37,047 bases of DNA, from assembly GCF_028308085.1 (NCBI RefSeq), contig NZ_JAQMFS010000077.1:1-37047 (forward strand), in the 5' to 3' direction. Positions 8,703 to 16,581 of this stretch are shown here, piece by piece. This DNA is from Gemella haemolysans (GTDB taxonomy: Bacteria > Bacillota > Bacilli > Staphylococcales > Gemellaceae). The notes below the pieces were generated by a model. The model was given only the letters and a program-made list of their open reading frames with translations. It was not told the origin of the DNA and ran no database searches. The position numbers and the translations under genes were made by a program. The stretch's first letter is position 1. Every line of letters begins with the position of its first letter.

Positions 8703-8875
8703 GGGAGTGACTCAAAAATCATGATTTCGTAGAAATTGATTTTGTCGAGTCACCCCCGCACAGGTTATTAGATATCTAAAAAGCTTTTATAAAGCGAATT
8801 TAGATATCAATAAACCACTGCGTCTATGAGTTTTCATATACACTTTGTAATGTTTTAAGTCTTTTGGGTCAGCCC
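8703..8875 (+). repeat. Dispersed MITE-like hairpin element, copy 2 (complete)
   Basis: A 173-bp element with imperfect terminal inverted repeats (start GGGAGTGACTCAAAA, end reading inward GGGCTGACCCAAAAG). It folds into two long hairpins. Hairpin A (8703-8757) pairs GGGAGTGACTC with GAGTCACCCCC and carries an inner ATTTC-GTA-GAAAT stem. Hairpin B (8763-8816) pairs GGTTATTAGATATCTAAA with TTTAGATATCAATAAACC and has an inner GCTTT/AAAGC stem. No ORF is present, so if it is mobile it must be moved in trans. Confidence 0.88.
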
Positions 8876-8923
8876 TTTTCTTTTGAAAAAATTTTAAAAA
8901 TATCAAAAATAATAATTTTTCAC

Positions 8924-8952
8924 TTGACAAGTAATTATTAACGGTGTAAAAT
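8924..8952 (+). promoter_or_regulatory. Sigma-A promoter of the T-box leader
   Basis: Perfect TTGACA (8924-8929), 17-bp spacer, TAAAAT (8947-8952). Transcription would start near 8959, just before Stem I of the T-box. Confidence 0.85.
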
Positions 8953-9152
8953 AATTAACAATAAAACAAAACCTTAGAAAAGAATAGTAATTTGGTAAAA
9001 AATTTTTAGCGAGCTAACGTAGGTGTGAGGTTAGTAATTTTTCTAGATGAACGCACTTTTTAGGCAATTATTAGATAATTGGTAACTCTGCCTTAAAGAG
9101 ATTGAGTGGGTATATTAAATACCAAGAAAAGTGGCAACGCGGAAATGATTTC

Positions 9153-9194
9153 GTCTTTTTATAGTTTCTTAGGAAATTATAAAAAGACTTTTTT
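9153..9194 (+). terminator. T-box terminator 1
   Basis: A 16-bp stem, GTCTTTTTATA plus GTTTC pairing with GAAAT plus TATAAAAAGAC (one G-U), with loop TTAG and then six T. Its 5' arm overlaps the first antiterminator, giving mutually exclusive folds. Confidence 0.9.
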
Positions 9195-9279
9195 ATTTAT
9201 CTTCGTACCATAATACTGACCATGGACTGTATTTTTCTTAGTATTCATATACCAAAAAGAGTGGCACCGCGAAAATTCG

Positions 9280-9319
9280 TCTCTTTGTAGCTAGAAATCT
9301 AGTTACAAAGAGATTTTTT
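9280..9319 (+). terminator. T-box terminator 2
   Basis: A 16-bp stem, TCTCTTTGTAGCTAGA with TCTAGTTACAAAGAGA, with a two-base gap and then six T. CTCTTT of the 5' arm can instead pair with AAAGAG upstream of the second T-box core. Confidence 0.9.
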
Positions 9320-9378
9320 ATTTATAATTAGTTCTTTTCTAAAAAATATAATATAATAAAGAAAAAGGAGACAAGACA

Positions 9379-10200
9379 ATGAAAAAATTATTATTGTTCA
9401 TTACATCAATTATTACAGTCGTAACATTAACAGCATGCTCAAGTAGCAGTACAAAAAGTAAATTACAAGAAGTTAAAGAAAAAAATAAAATAGTACTAGG
9501 GGTATCACCTGACTATCCACCATATGAATTTCTAACAACTGAAAATGGAGATAAAAAAGTAGTAGGTGCTGATATTTACTTAGCAGAACAAGTTTCTAAA
9601 AAATTAGGTGTTCAGGTTGAAATTCAACAAATGGCATTTGATTCATTAATTGCTGCTTTAAATGCAAACAAAATTGATATGGTAATCTCAGGTGTTAACC
9701 CAACTGAGGAAAGAAAAAAAGCAGTTGATTTCTCAGATGTTTATTACACAAGTAAAGGTATTTTTGTAGTAAATAAAGACAGCGAAGAAATTAAATCAGT
9801 AGCTGACCTTAAAAATAAAAAAATAGGTGTTCAAAAAGGTTCAACTTATGAAACTTATGCTAAAGAACAACTAAAAATGGATGATAAAAATATCCAAGCT
9901 TTAACTGACGTACCAAGCTTACTACAAGACTTAAAAAATAAAAAAATAGATGTAGTATTAATTCCAGATGATGTTGCAAAAATCGCTATGAATAAATATA
10001 CTGATATTAAAATTAGTTCATTTACTGCAGATAACGATCCAGAAGCAACAGGTATGGCAATAGCATTCAAAAAAGGAAAAAATGATAGTAATAAAGAATT
10101 ATTAGAACAAGTAAACGCAGTAATTAAAGAAATTCAAGATCAAAAAGCATTTGAAAAAGAACTTGATAAATATGCTAAAATTGCGGCACAAAGCGAATAA
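9379..10200 (+). CDS. Polar amino-acid ABC transporter substrate-binding lipoprotein (probably arginine)
   Basis: The 273-aa extracytoplasmic binding protein of family 3 has a lipoprotein signal peptide with lipobox LTAC (Cys20). The start of the ligand domain reads IVLGVSPDYPPYEF, followed by VGADIYLAEQVSKKLG, MVISGVNPTEERKKAVDFSDVYY and IGVQKGSTYETYA, all typical of polar amino-acid binding proteins. The membrane permease and ATPase follow directly, and the gene stands behind an arginine T-box. The best guess is therefore arginine or another cationic amino acid. Specificity rests on the T-box specifier, not on binding-site residues. RBS AAAGGAG is well placed. Confidence 0.9.
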   Translation: MKKLLLFITSIITVVTLTACSSSSTKSKLQEVKEKNKIVLGVSPDYPPYEFLTTENGDKKVVGADIYLAEQVSKKLGVQVEIQQMAFDSLIAALNANKIDMVISGVNPTEERKKAVDFSDVYYTSKGIFVVNKDSEEIKSVADLKNKKIGVQKGSTYETYAKEQLKMDDKNIQALTDVPSLLQDLKNKKIDVVLIPDDVAKIAMNKYTDIKISSFTADNDPEATGMAIAFKKGKNDSNKELLEQVNAVIKEIQDQKAFEKELDKYAKIAAQSE

Positions 10201-10219
10201 AAGAGAGGTATAAAATAGA

Positions 10220-10861
10220 ATGTTTGATTTTCTTCCAAATTATTACACAACGTATTTAGAAGCTACGGTAACAACTTTAAAAGTTTCACTTATAGCTTTA
10301 CTAGTAGGATTAATACTTGGTATTGTAATATGTTTAGCAAAAATTAGTACATTTAAAGTACTTAATATAATAGCAGCAGTTTATGTAGAAGTTATTAGAA
10401 ATACTCCAATTTTAGTGCAAATTATGATTATTTACTTTGCATTACCGGAAATTGGGATTTCATTTACACCATTTATGTCAGCGATAATTGCTCTTTCAAT
10501 TAACTCAGGAGCATATGTTAGTGAAATATTCCGTTCTGGAATTTTAGCAATCGATAAAGGTCAAATGGAAGCAGGTCGTTCATTAGGACTTAATTATTTC
10601 CAAACTATGAAATTAATTATTTTACCACAGGCTTTAAAAAATAGTTTACCAGCCTTAGGTAATGAGTTTATTTCATTAGTAAAAGAATCTTCAATAGTTT
10701 ACTTTGTAGGGGTAGCGGATATCATGTTTACAGCAAACACTGTAAAAAATGCTACTTACCAAACATTCGGACCGTACTTAGTAGCAGCTGCAATATACTT
10801 TATTATTACATCAATATTATCATTATTAGTAAAACGTTTAGAGAAAAAATTAACGAAGTAG
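10220..10861 (+). CDS. Polar amino-acid ABC transporter permease
   Basis: The 213-aa membrane protein has about five hydrophobic helices. It carries the characteristic EAA loop EAGRSLGLNYFQTMKLIILP (about residues 115-134), which docks to the ATPase. The early segment YLEATVTTLKVSLIALLVGL is typical of HisM/GlnP-type permeases. A single permease gene suggests a homodimer. The gap to the binding protein is 19 bases, and the stop codon abuts the ATPase gene, so the three genes form one operon under the T-box leader. Confidence 0.92.
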   Translation: MFDFLPNYYTTYLEATVTTLKVSLIALLVGLILGIVICLAKISTFKVLNIIAAVYVEVIRNTPILVQIMIIYFALPEIGISFTPFMSAIIALSINSGAYVSEIFRSGILAIDKGQMEAGRSLGLNYFQTMKLIILPQALKNSLPALGNEFISLVKESSIVYFVGVADIMFTANTVKNATYQTFGPYLVAAAIYFIITSILSLLVKRLEKKLTK

Positions 10862-10870
10862 GTGGAAAAA

Positions 10871-11590
10871 TTGTTATTACAAATAAAAGATTTACATAAA
10901 AAATTCGGAAAATTAGAAGTATTAAAAGGTGTAAATATCAACGTTGAAAAAGGGGAGAAAATTGCAATTCTAGGTTCAAGTGGAAGTGGAAAAAGTACAG
11001 CATTACGTTGTGTAAACTTATTAGAAACTCCAACGAGTGGACAAATTTTATACGATGGTGAAGATATCACTAAACAAAATATTAATAAATATAGAAAAAA
11101 AGTAGGAATGGTATTCCAAAACTTTAACCTATTCCCAAACATGAGTGTACTCGAAAATATTACACTTGCTCCAAAAACATTTGGTGATGACACTGCTGAA
11201 AATATTGAGAAAAAAGCAATTGAGTTATTAAAAAGAGTTGGTTTAGAAGATAAGAAAGATGTTTATCCAAATAGCCTTTCGGGTGGACAAAAACAACGTG
11301 TTGCAATTGCACGCGCCTTAGCTAACTCACCAGAAGTGTTACTATTTGATGAACCAACAAGTGCGTTAGATCCAGAGATGGTAAAAGAAGTACTTGATGT
11401 TATTAAGGAGTTATCAGAAGAAGGATTAACTATGTTAATAGTTACTCATGAGATGAACTTCGCAAAAGAAGTTGCTGATAAAGTAATATTTATGGATGGA
11501 GGAGTAGTTTTAGAAGAAGGAACTCCATCAGAAATATTTGATAATCCGAAAGAAGAAAGAACGAAAGAATTCTTCTCGAAAATATTATAA
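10871..11590 (+). CDS. Polar amino-acid ABC transporter ATP-binding protein
   Basis: The ATPase subunit (about 239 aa) of the GlnQ/ArtM type has Walker [11 protein letters not shown]-loop [12 protein letters not shown], signature LSGGQKQRV, Walker [14 protein letters not shown] and H-loop VTHEM. Two starts are possible. A GTG at 10862 abuts the permease stop codon but has no RBS of its own. A TTG at 10871 is preceded by AGGTGG at five bases and is preferred. The C-terminus ([20 protein letters not shown]) is typical of the family. It powers the importer encoded with the two preceding genes. Confidence 0.93.
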   Translation: MLLQIKDLHKKFGKLEVLKGVNINVEKGEKIAILGSSGSGKSTALRCVNLLETPTSGQILYDGEDITKQNINKYRKKVGMVFQNFNLFPNMSVLENITLAPKTFGDDTAENIEKKAIELLKRVGLEDKKDVYPNSLSGGQKQRVAIARALANSPEVLLFDEPTSALDPEMVKEVLDVIKELSEEGLTMLIVTHEMNFAKEVADKVIFMDGGVVLEEGTPSEIFDNPKEERTKEFFSKIL

Positions 11591-11596
11591 TTTAGA

Positions 11597-11640
11597 AAAT
11601 ATCGCTAAGAGATTAAGAGAATTTCTTAGTGATATTTTTA
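11597..11640 (+). terminator. Rho-independent terminator of the ABC transporter operon
   Basis: The stem AAATATCGCTAAGA with TCTTAGTGATATTT (one G-U pair) runs into TTTTTA. Confidence 0.85.
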
Positions 11641-11770
11641 TATCTTAAATTGGAATATGTTAGTATCCAACTCTATGATAACGTTTCATTTTATGTTAAC
11701 TATATGATATAATATTTATATATAGTTATTCTAAATTATTAAGGATAATTATTTTAAAGGAGGAGAAATT

Positions 11771-12040
11771 ATGACTGTGTTAGAAAGTTTTACAAGTTGG
11801 AGCTTAATTCCTATAATCCTTATATTTTTTAATGTAAAAGTACCGGGAGAAAAACATTTTAAAATATGTACGGTATCATTAATATTTGTAATTTTTCTGA
11901 AATTTTTCTTTTTAGACTATCAAGATTTCCCAATTACAAAGATGATATATTTATTTTTAATGCTATATGCTTTACAATTATTATTAGAATGGGATAAATT
12001 ACTAGAATTAATGGGAGTTATTCCTGAAAATGAAGAATAA
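11771..12040 (+). CDS. Small membrane protein of unknown function
   Basis: An 89-aa hydrophobic protein with three likely membrane segments: WSLIPIILIFF near residue 10, ICTVSLIFVIFLKFFFL in the middle, and MIYLFLMLYALQLLLEW near residue 65. An acidic tail NPENEE-like end (PENEE) follows. I do not recognise the family. A strong RBS (AAAGGAGGAG) and a terminator directly after it support real expression. A TATAAT at 11708-11713 could be its -10 box, though the matching -35 is poor. It stands alone between the amino-acid transporter and the purine permease. Confidence 0.65.
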   Translation: MTVLESFTSWSLIPIILIFFNVKVPGEKHFKICTVSLIFVIFLKFFFLDYQDFPITKMIYLFLMLYALQLLLEWDKLLELMGVIPENEE

Positions 12041-12048
12041 AAATATAG

Positions 12049-12107
12049 TTCTTTAAACAAAATACTGTTTCTCTAAGTATTATGTTTAAAGAATTTTATT
12101 TTTTTAA
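12049..12107 (+). terminator. Rho-independent terminator after the small membrane protein
   Basis: The stem TTCTTTAAACA with TGTTTAAAGAA contains an inner AATACT/AGTATT pair and is followed by TTTTATTTTTTT. From here to the promoter at 12272 I see no gene. Confidence 0.8.
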
Positions 12108-12271
12108 ACTCGAATCATTAGGAGAATATAAAATAATAATGTTCGTTTTTTAATGGATGTAGTTTATGTAAACAAAAGAAAAGAGATAATTTTGAAACGT
12201 TTATTCCGTTAATTATAATGATTGAGATATGAAAAATCAATAAAATGTGAACTTTACGTTTAAAAAAACTC

Positions 12272-12300
12272 TTGACATTTATTTTTAAAACATATATTAT
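12272..12300 (+). promoter_or_regulatory. Sigma-A promoter of the purine permease
   Basis: TTGACA (12272-12277), 17-bp spacer, TATTAT (12295-12300). The short leader holds a very stable TGC-TTCG-GCA tetraloop hairpin close to the predicted transcript start. No purine riboswitch fold was found. Confidence 0.85.
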
Positions 12301-12348
12301 TATTTATGTGCTTCGGCATTAATAAAAACTAAGGAGAATTTTCTAAAT

Positions 12349-13650
12349 ATGTTAGAACGTCTTTTTAAATTAAGAGAAAATAATACGAATGCTAGAACTG
12401 AAGTTGTATCTGGTTTGATAACATTTTTCTCTATGAGTTATATTTTAGTAGTAAATCCAGCTGTTTTATCAGCAGCAGGTATTCCATTAGATAGAGTATT
12501 TACAGCTACTATCATTGCAATTTTAGTAGGTACTTTAATTATGGCATTAGCAGCGAACTATCCTATAGTAGTAGCACCAGGTATGGGAATTAACTCATAT
12601 TTTGCAACATTAGCAGCTACATCAGGATATAATTATAAAACATTATTAGCAACATGTTTTATGGGAGCTGTAATTTTTGTAATTTTATCAGCAACTAAGT
12701 TTCGTGAGAGTTTAATTGATTCTATTCCGAATAATTTAAAATATGGTATTTCAGCTGCGATTGGTCTATTTATCGCATTTTTAGGACTGAAAAATTCAGC
12801 TTTAATTGTTGCAAATCCACATACAATCCTTTCACTAGGTGATTTAAAAAATCCAGTGGCGTATATGACAATTTTAGGTATATTTATTATTTTAGTGCTT
12901 CTAGCTCTAGAGATTAAAGGAGCAATATTTATTGGAATGGCAATTATTGCTATAATCTCTTACTTCACAGGAATGTTAAAAGTAGAAAAAGTATTTGGTA
13001 TTCCTCACATGGATTTAAGTTTACTTTATAATCCTGCTACTGAAAGTATTAATGCTTTACAATTAGGCTTATATGGAATAGTATTTACATTCCTAATGGT
13101 TACACTATTTGATACTACAGGAACAATGGTAGCAGTAACTACTCAAGCAGGATTAGTAAAAAATGGTAGAATGGAAAGAGCAAAAGAAGCATTATTAGCT
13201 GATTCATTCGCGTCATTAGCTGCATCGTTATTTGGTAGTACACCAACGTCAGCTTATATTGAATCATCAGCAGGGGTAGCAAATGGAGGCCGTACAGGTC
13301 TTACTGCATTATCTACTAGTTTCTTTGTGGTTATATCAATTTTCTTATTCCCGCTTGCGAGTAGCTTAGCAGCAGTTCCAGCGATTACTTCTCCAGCGTT
13401 AATTATTATTGGATCATTTATGATGGAAAGTATTGCGAAGATAGAATGGAATGATATAACAGAAGCATTCCCATCATTTGTTACTATTATTGGTATTCCT
13501 TTAACAGGATCTATTAATGATGGTATCGCATTTGGATTTATATTCTATGTAGTATTAAAACTTTCTAAAAAACAATGGAAAGATATTCACCCATTAATGT
13601 ATCTTTTTGCAGTATTATTTGTTATCCAACTTCTTTGGTTACATATATAA
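12349..13650 (+). CDS. NCS2 family purine permease (PbuG/AzgA type)
   Basis: The 433-aa membrane protein has about 12-14 helices. It starts with MLERLFKLRENNTNARTEVV and continues SGLITFFSMSYILVVNP, the signature opening of hypoxanthine/guanine permeases of the PbuG and AzgA group. Other family blocks are PIVVAPGMGINSYFA, FDTTGTMVAVTTQAG and LFGSTPTSAYIESSAGVANGGRTG. It imports purine bases by proton symport. RBS AAGGAG is well placed. The gene is monocistronic, with a consensus promoter and its own terminator. Exact base preference (guanine/hypoxanthine versus adenine) cannot be read. Confidence 0.92.
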   Translation: MLERLFKLRENNTNARTEVVSGLITFFSMSYILVVNPAVLSAAGIPLDRVFTATIIAILVGTLIMALAANYPIVVAPGMGINSYFATLAATSGYNYKTLLATCFMGAVIFVILSATKFRESLIDSIPNNLKYGISAAIGLFIAFLGLKNSALIVANPHTILSLGDLKNPVAYMTILGIFIILVLLALEIKGAIFIGMAIIAIISYFTGMLKVEKVFGIPHMDLSLLYNPATESINALQLGLYGIVFTFLMVTLFDTTGTMVAVTTQAGLVKNGRMERAKEALLADSFASLAASLFGSTPTSAYIESSAGVANGGRTGLTALSTSFFVVISIFLFPLASSLAAVPAITSPALIIIGSFMMESIAKIEWNDITEAFPSFVTIIGIPLTGSINDGIAFGFIFYVVLKLSKKQWKDIHPLMYLFAVLFVIQLLWLHI

Positions 13651-13653
13651 TAA

Positions 13654-13690
13654 AAAACGGATTTGAAATTCAATTTCAAATCCGTTTTCA
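13654..13690 (+). terminator. Rho-independent terminator after the purine permease
   Basis: The perfect stem AAAACGGATTTGAAA with TTTCAAATCCGTTTT around loop TTCAA has T-rich DNA on both sides, so it could work in either direction. Confidence 0.88.
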
Positions 13691-13741
13691 AATTTATACG
13701 TATTATTATCAGAAAACGTTATATTATTATTTAAAAAGTAT

Positions 13742-13782
13742 TTGCCTTTTTTTAAAAGGTATAGTATTATAATAATACTATT
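13742..13782 (+). promoter_or_regulatory. brnQ promoter with an overlapping perfect palindrome
   Basis: TTGCCT (13742-13747), 17-bp spacer, TATTAT (13765-13770). A perfect palindrome with 10-bp arms around A13771 spans 13761-13781 (arm ATAGTATTAT). It covers the -10 box and the likely start site, the usual place for a repressor operator. Confidence 0.6.
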
Positions 13783-13809
13783 AAAAATTAAGAAAGGAAA
13801 TTATTTTAT

Positions 13810-15141
13810 ATGAAAAAAGGTTTATTAACCGGATTGTTATTATTTGGTATCTTTTTTGGTGCTGGAAACTTAATCTTTCCACCAGCGCTAGGAGTAAGTG
13901 CAGGAGGGAACTTTTGGCCAGCAATTTTAGGATTTGTTGTATCTGGAGTAGGTATAGCTATCGTTACACTTATTGTAGGAGCACTTAATCCGAATGGTTA
14001 TGGGGCAGAAATGGATGAAAAAATTTCTCCACTATTCTCAACAACATACTTAGTTTTACTTTATTTATCAATTGGACCGCTTTTTGCGATTCCAAGAACT
14101 GCAGCTACTGCATTTGATATTGGTGTAGCTCCAGTTGTAGCTGAAAGTAAGTTACCATGGTTATTAATTTTTACGGTAATTTATTTCTTATGTGCGTTTT
14201 TATTAGCAGTAAACCCAACTAAGATTTTAAATAGTGTAGGAAAAGTTTTAACACCTATATTTGCTTTATTAATTGTAGTTTTAGTAATTCTTGGTGTATC
14301 TAAATTTAATTCAACAGGAGAAGCAGCTAAAACATATGCAACTAGTGGATTAGCATTCGGTACTGGATTTATCGAAGGTTATAACACTCTTGACGCTCTT
14401 GCTTCAGTAGCATTCTGTATCATTGCGATGAGTGCATTAAAACAATTAGGATTTAAAGATAAAAAGGAATTTTTATCTAGTGTATGGATTGCTGGTATTG
14501 TAACAGGAATAGGATTTAGTATTCTATATGTTGGACTTGGATTATTAGGTAATAGATTTGCAGTGCCTGCAGAAGTATTAGCTAATGCTAAAGTTAATAA
14601 AGGGGCATACGTACTTTCTGAATCAGCTCGTTTAATTTTTGGAACATATGGAAGTGTCTTCTTAGGAATTATGGTAATTCTTACATGTTTCACTACAACA
14701 GTAGGATTAATCGTTGCGACTTCAGAATTCTTTAACGAAAAATTCCCACAACTTTCATACAAAGTTTATGCTGTTATCTTCACAATTGTAGGTTTTGCAA
14801 TTGCAAATGTAGGATTACAAAGTGTTATTCAATTCTCAGTACCAATGCTATTATTCTTATACCCAATAACAATAGCTTTAGTACTTATTGTTATTGTTAA
14901 CAAATATGTTGCACTATCAAAATTAGGAATGCAACTAACTATGGCAGTAGTGACATTAATCTCTATTGTTTCTGTAATTGGAAGTCAATTAAAAGTTGCT
15001 TCATTCAGTAACTTAATCGCAAAACTTCCTTTAGCAGCACAAAGCTTAGAATGGTTAGTACCTGCACTAGTTTGTTTAGTAATTGCAGCGGTATTACCAA
15101 ATAGACAAAAAGGTAAAGTTTACGACTTTAGTGAACTATAA
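13810..15141 (+). CDS. brnQ: Branched-chain amino-acid carrier BrnQ
   Basis: The 443-aa LIVCS-family sodium- or proton-coupled carrier imports leucine, isoleucine and valine. The N-terminus GLLLFGIFFGAGNLIFPPALG is the family hallmark. YLSIGPLFAIPRTAATAFDIG and GFIEGYNTLDALASVAF follow in the expected order, with about twelve hydrophobic helices. RBS AAGAAAGGA lies before the ATG at normal distance. It is monocistronic, with its own promoter, a palindromic possible operator, and a terminator shared with the convergent methyltransferase gene. Confidence 0.94.
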   Translation: MKKGLLTGLLLFGIFFGAGNLIFPPALGVSAGGNFWPAILGFVVSGVGIAIVTLIVGALNPNGYGAEMDEKISPLFSTTYLVLLYLSIGPLFAIPRTAATAFDIGVAPVVAESKLPWLLIFTVIYFLCAFLLAVNPTKILNSVGKVLTPIFALLIVVLVILGVSKFNSTGEAAKTYATSGLAFGTGFIEGYNTLDALASVAFCIIAMSALKQLGFKDKKEFLSSVWIAGIVTGIGFSILYVGLGLLGNRFAVPAEVLANAKVNKGAYVLSESARLIFGTYGSVFLGIMVILTCFTTTVGLIVATSEFFNEKFPQLSYKVYAVIFTIVGFAIANVGLQSVIQFSVPMLLFLYPITIALVLIVIVNKYVALSKLGMQLTMAVVTLISIVSVIGSQLKVASFSNLIAKLPLAAQSLEWLVPALVCLVIAAVLPNRQKGKVYDFSEL

Positions 15142-15155
15142 TTTTACGAATACTA

Positions 15156-15196
15156 AAAGCATTAGCTCGAAATCAAGAGCTAATGCTTTATTTTTA
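15156..15196. terminator. Bidirectional terminator between brnQ and the convergent methyltransferase gene
   Basis: The perfect 13-bp stem AAAGCATTAGCTC with GAGCTAATGCTTT runs into TATTTTT on the plus strand and TTTTAGTATT on the minus strand. Confidence 0.88.
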
Positions 15197-16357
15197 TATA
15201 AGTTTGTTTACTTCTTCTAGTAAGAACATCTTCACATTTAATGATGAAGTGAATTTTTCAAGATTAACTATTTTATCTTTATCAATGTTATTCGATACTT
15301 TATAAGCTCGGATAAGTTGATTTTTAGGTGTGTTTTCCGCTGAGATAAACTCCACTATATCAGATTTATATCCAAATGCTTCTAGAACTTCACTGCGTAC
15401 TGAATCAGTAAGAAGAGTAGAGAATTTTTCTTTAACAATTCCATGTTTTAACATGAATGGAAGGAAATCAGAGTTAAGTTGTCCGTTAACTTCTTTTTGA
15501 CAACATGGTACAGCGAAGAATACTTTTGCTTTCCAGCCAAGAGCTTTAAGTATAGCTATATCCGTTGCTGTATTACATGCATGCAGACTAATAACCATAT
15601 CTATCTCATCTTTATTCTCGTAATCAATTACATCACCGTATATGAAACTTAGATTTTTGAAATTAAGTTTTTCAGCAATATTATTACAGTTTTCAATAAT
15701 TTCTTTTTTTAAATCTATTCCAATGATTTTAACATTCATTTTTAAAACTTCAGTTAAATAGTAATAGGTAGAGAATGTTAAGTAGCTCTTACCACTACCA
15801 AAATCTAAGATTGTAATCTGTTTATTAGAATCTAATTGAGTAGTAGCTTGTTTAATAAATTCAAGGTATTTGTTTATTTGTTTAAATTTATTGTACTTAC
15901 TTTTAACAACTTTACCATCTTTATTTTGAATACCTAGTTCTATTAAAAAGTCATATTTTTGTTTTTCGTCTAGGAAATACTCTTTTTTCTTATTATGATC
16001 GAATGAGACAACTTTTGCAGTCGTTTTCTTTCTATTTACGCTAATTTTGAATTTTTTAGATACTTTAATATTTATATTTTCATTAACTGTAACTACATTT
16101 ATGTCTTTTGCTAATTCAAAAAGTTCAATAATGACTTTTTCGATACTTTCAGAATCAGTGGTAACAAGGTTCATATGTTTTATTATTCTTTTATAACGAT
16201 ATTCTAACTGAAGGTTAATACAGTTTTTAATATTAACTAATTTTCCAATGACTTTATCAAGTTCTAATTCTTTGTTACGAATATTTGAAAAGGTTATTTT
16301 GTTAATGTTGTTATTATTTATATGACTTAATATTTCGGAAATAATTTCGTGTTCCAT
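15194..16357 (-). CDS. Class I SAM-dependent methyltransferase (Methyltransf_32-like)
   Basis: The 387-aa protein has an N-terminal domain of no known function and a C-terminal Rossmann methyltransferase. The SAM-binding loop is LDFGSGKSYLTF (residues 184-195). An acidic ribose-binding strand IIGIDLKKE follows, then the motif ISLHACNTATD (about 254-264) and AVPCCQKE (about 280-287). The G-S-G-K-S-Y-L, HAC and PCC blocks match the Methyltransf_32 group, which includes GSTCD-like proteins and many uncharacterised Firmicute proteins. The substrate is unknown; RNA or protein are candidates. The ATG has an AAGGAG-like RBS on the reverse strand. It converges on brnQ and diverges from murE. Confidence 0.8.
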   Translation of the reverse strand: MEHEIISEILSHINNNNINKITFSNIRNKELELDKVIGKLVNIKNCINLQLEYRYKRIIKHMNLVTTDSESIEKVIIELFELAKDINVVTVNENINIKVSKKFKISVNRKKTTAKVVSFDHNKKKEYFLDEKQKYDFLIELGIQNKDGKVVKSKYNKFKQINKYLEFIKQATTQLDSNKQITILDFGSGKSYLTFSTYYYLTEVLKMNVKIIGIDLKKEIIENCNNIAEKLNFKNLSFIYGDVIDYENKDEIDMVISLHACNTATDIAILKALGWKAKVFFAVPCCQKEVNGQLNSDFLPFMLKHGIVKEKFSTLLTDSVRSEVLEAFGYKSDIVEFISAENTPKNQLIRAYKVSNNIDKDKIVNLEKFTSSLNVKMFLLEEVNKLI

Positions 16358-16518
16358 CGTTGCTCCTTAAAGTTTCTTTAATAATGATTTCTTATATATA
16401 TTACACTAGATTTTATTAATTATCAACATAACTGAAATATAATGTCAATCGTCGACAGAAATTCGTTAAATAAGATTATCAATATTATTTGTGAAAATAA
16501 AATAATTCCCGTTGTTGG

Positions 16519-16547
16519 TTGAGTATTACTACTATGCGTGGTATAAT
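16519..16547 (+). promoter_or_regulatory. Extended -10 promoter of murE
   Basis: TTGAGT (16519-16524), 17-bp spacer, TGG plus TATAAT (16542-16547). The TGn extension makes it strong despite the imperfect -35 box. Confidence 0.8.
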
Positions 16548-16581
16548 TTAGTAGTTAGAAAATAAGAAAAAGGTAGATAGT

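Larger units (their letters stand above)
8970..9320 (+). promoter_or_regulatory. T-box leader, arginine specifier, with two antiterminator/terminator modules
   Basis: Stem I (8972-9064) has the loop-E pair AGTA (about 8986-8989) and GAA (9049-9051). The specifier CGC (Arg) follows at 9052-9054, then a purine A, then CTTTT pairing with AAAAG. A CTAAC/GTTAG hairpin with a GGTGTGAG loop forms the apical part. Stem III is GGTAT/ATACC (about 9109-9123). A first T-box core, AAAGTGGCAACGCGG (9129-9143), is followed by terminator 1. A second core, AGAGTGGCACCGCG (about 9258-9271), is followed by terminator 2, without a second Stem I. Both cores contain TGGC to pair with the tRNA acceptor end. Uncharged tRNA-Arg should allow read-through to the ABC transporter. 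The specifier was read by comparison with the known glyQ layout GAA-NNN-A. Confidence 0.9.

Noticed and set aside
9196-9255. A complete second T-box Stem I in front of the second core
   Set aside because: Only about 60 bases are available and no AGTA/GAA loop-E pair or specifier arrangement is seen, just a small hairpin.
12131-12152. PurR-type box (AAAAACGAACATT on the minus strand) upstream of the purine permease
   Set aside because: A single imperfect copy. The only possible partner (CGAAT at 12111) is at the wrong distance, and both lie far upstream of the promoter.
12301-12348. Purine riboswitch upstream of the purine permease
   Set aside because: The leader after the promoter is only about 45 bases and lacks the conserved three-way junction sequences. 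Only a small TTCG hairpin is present.
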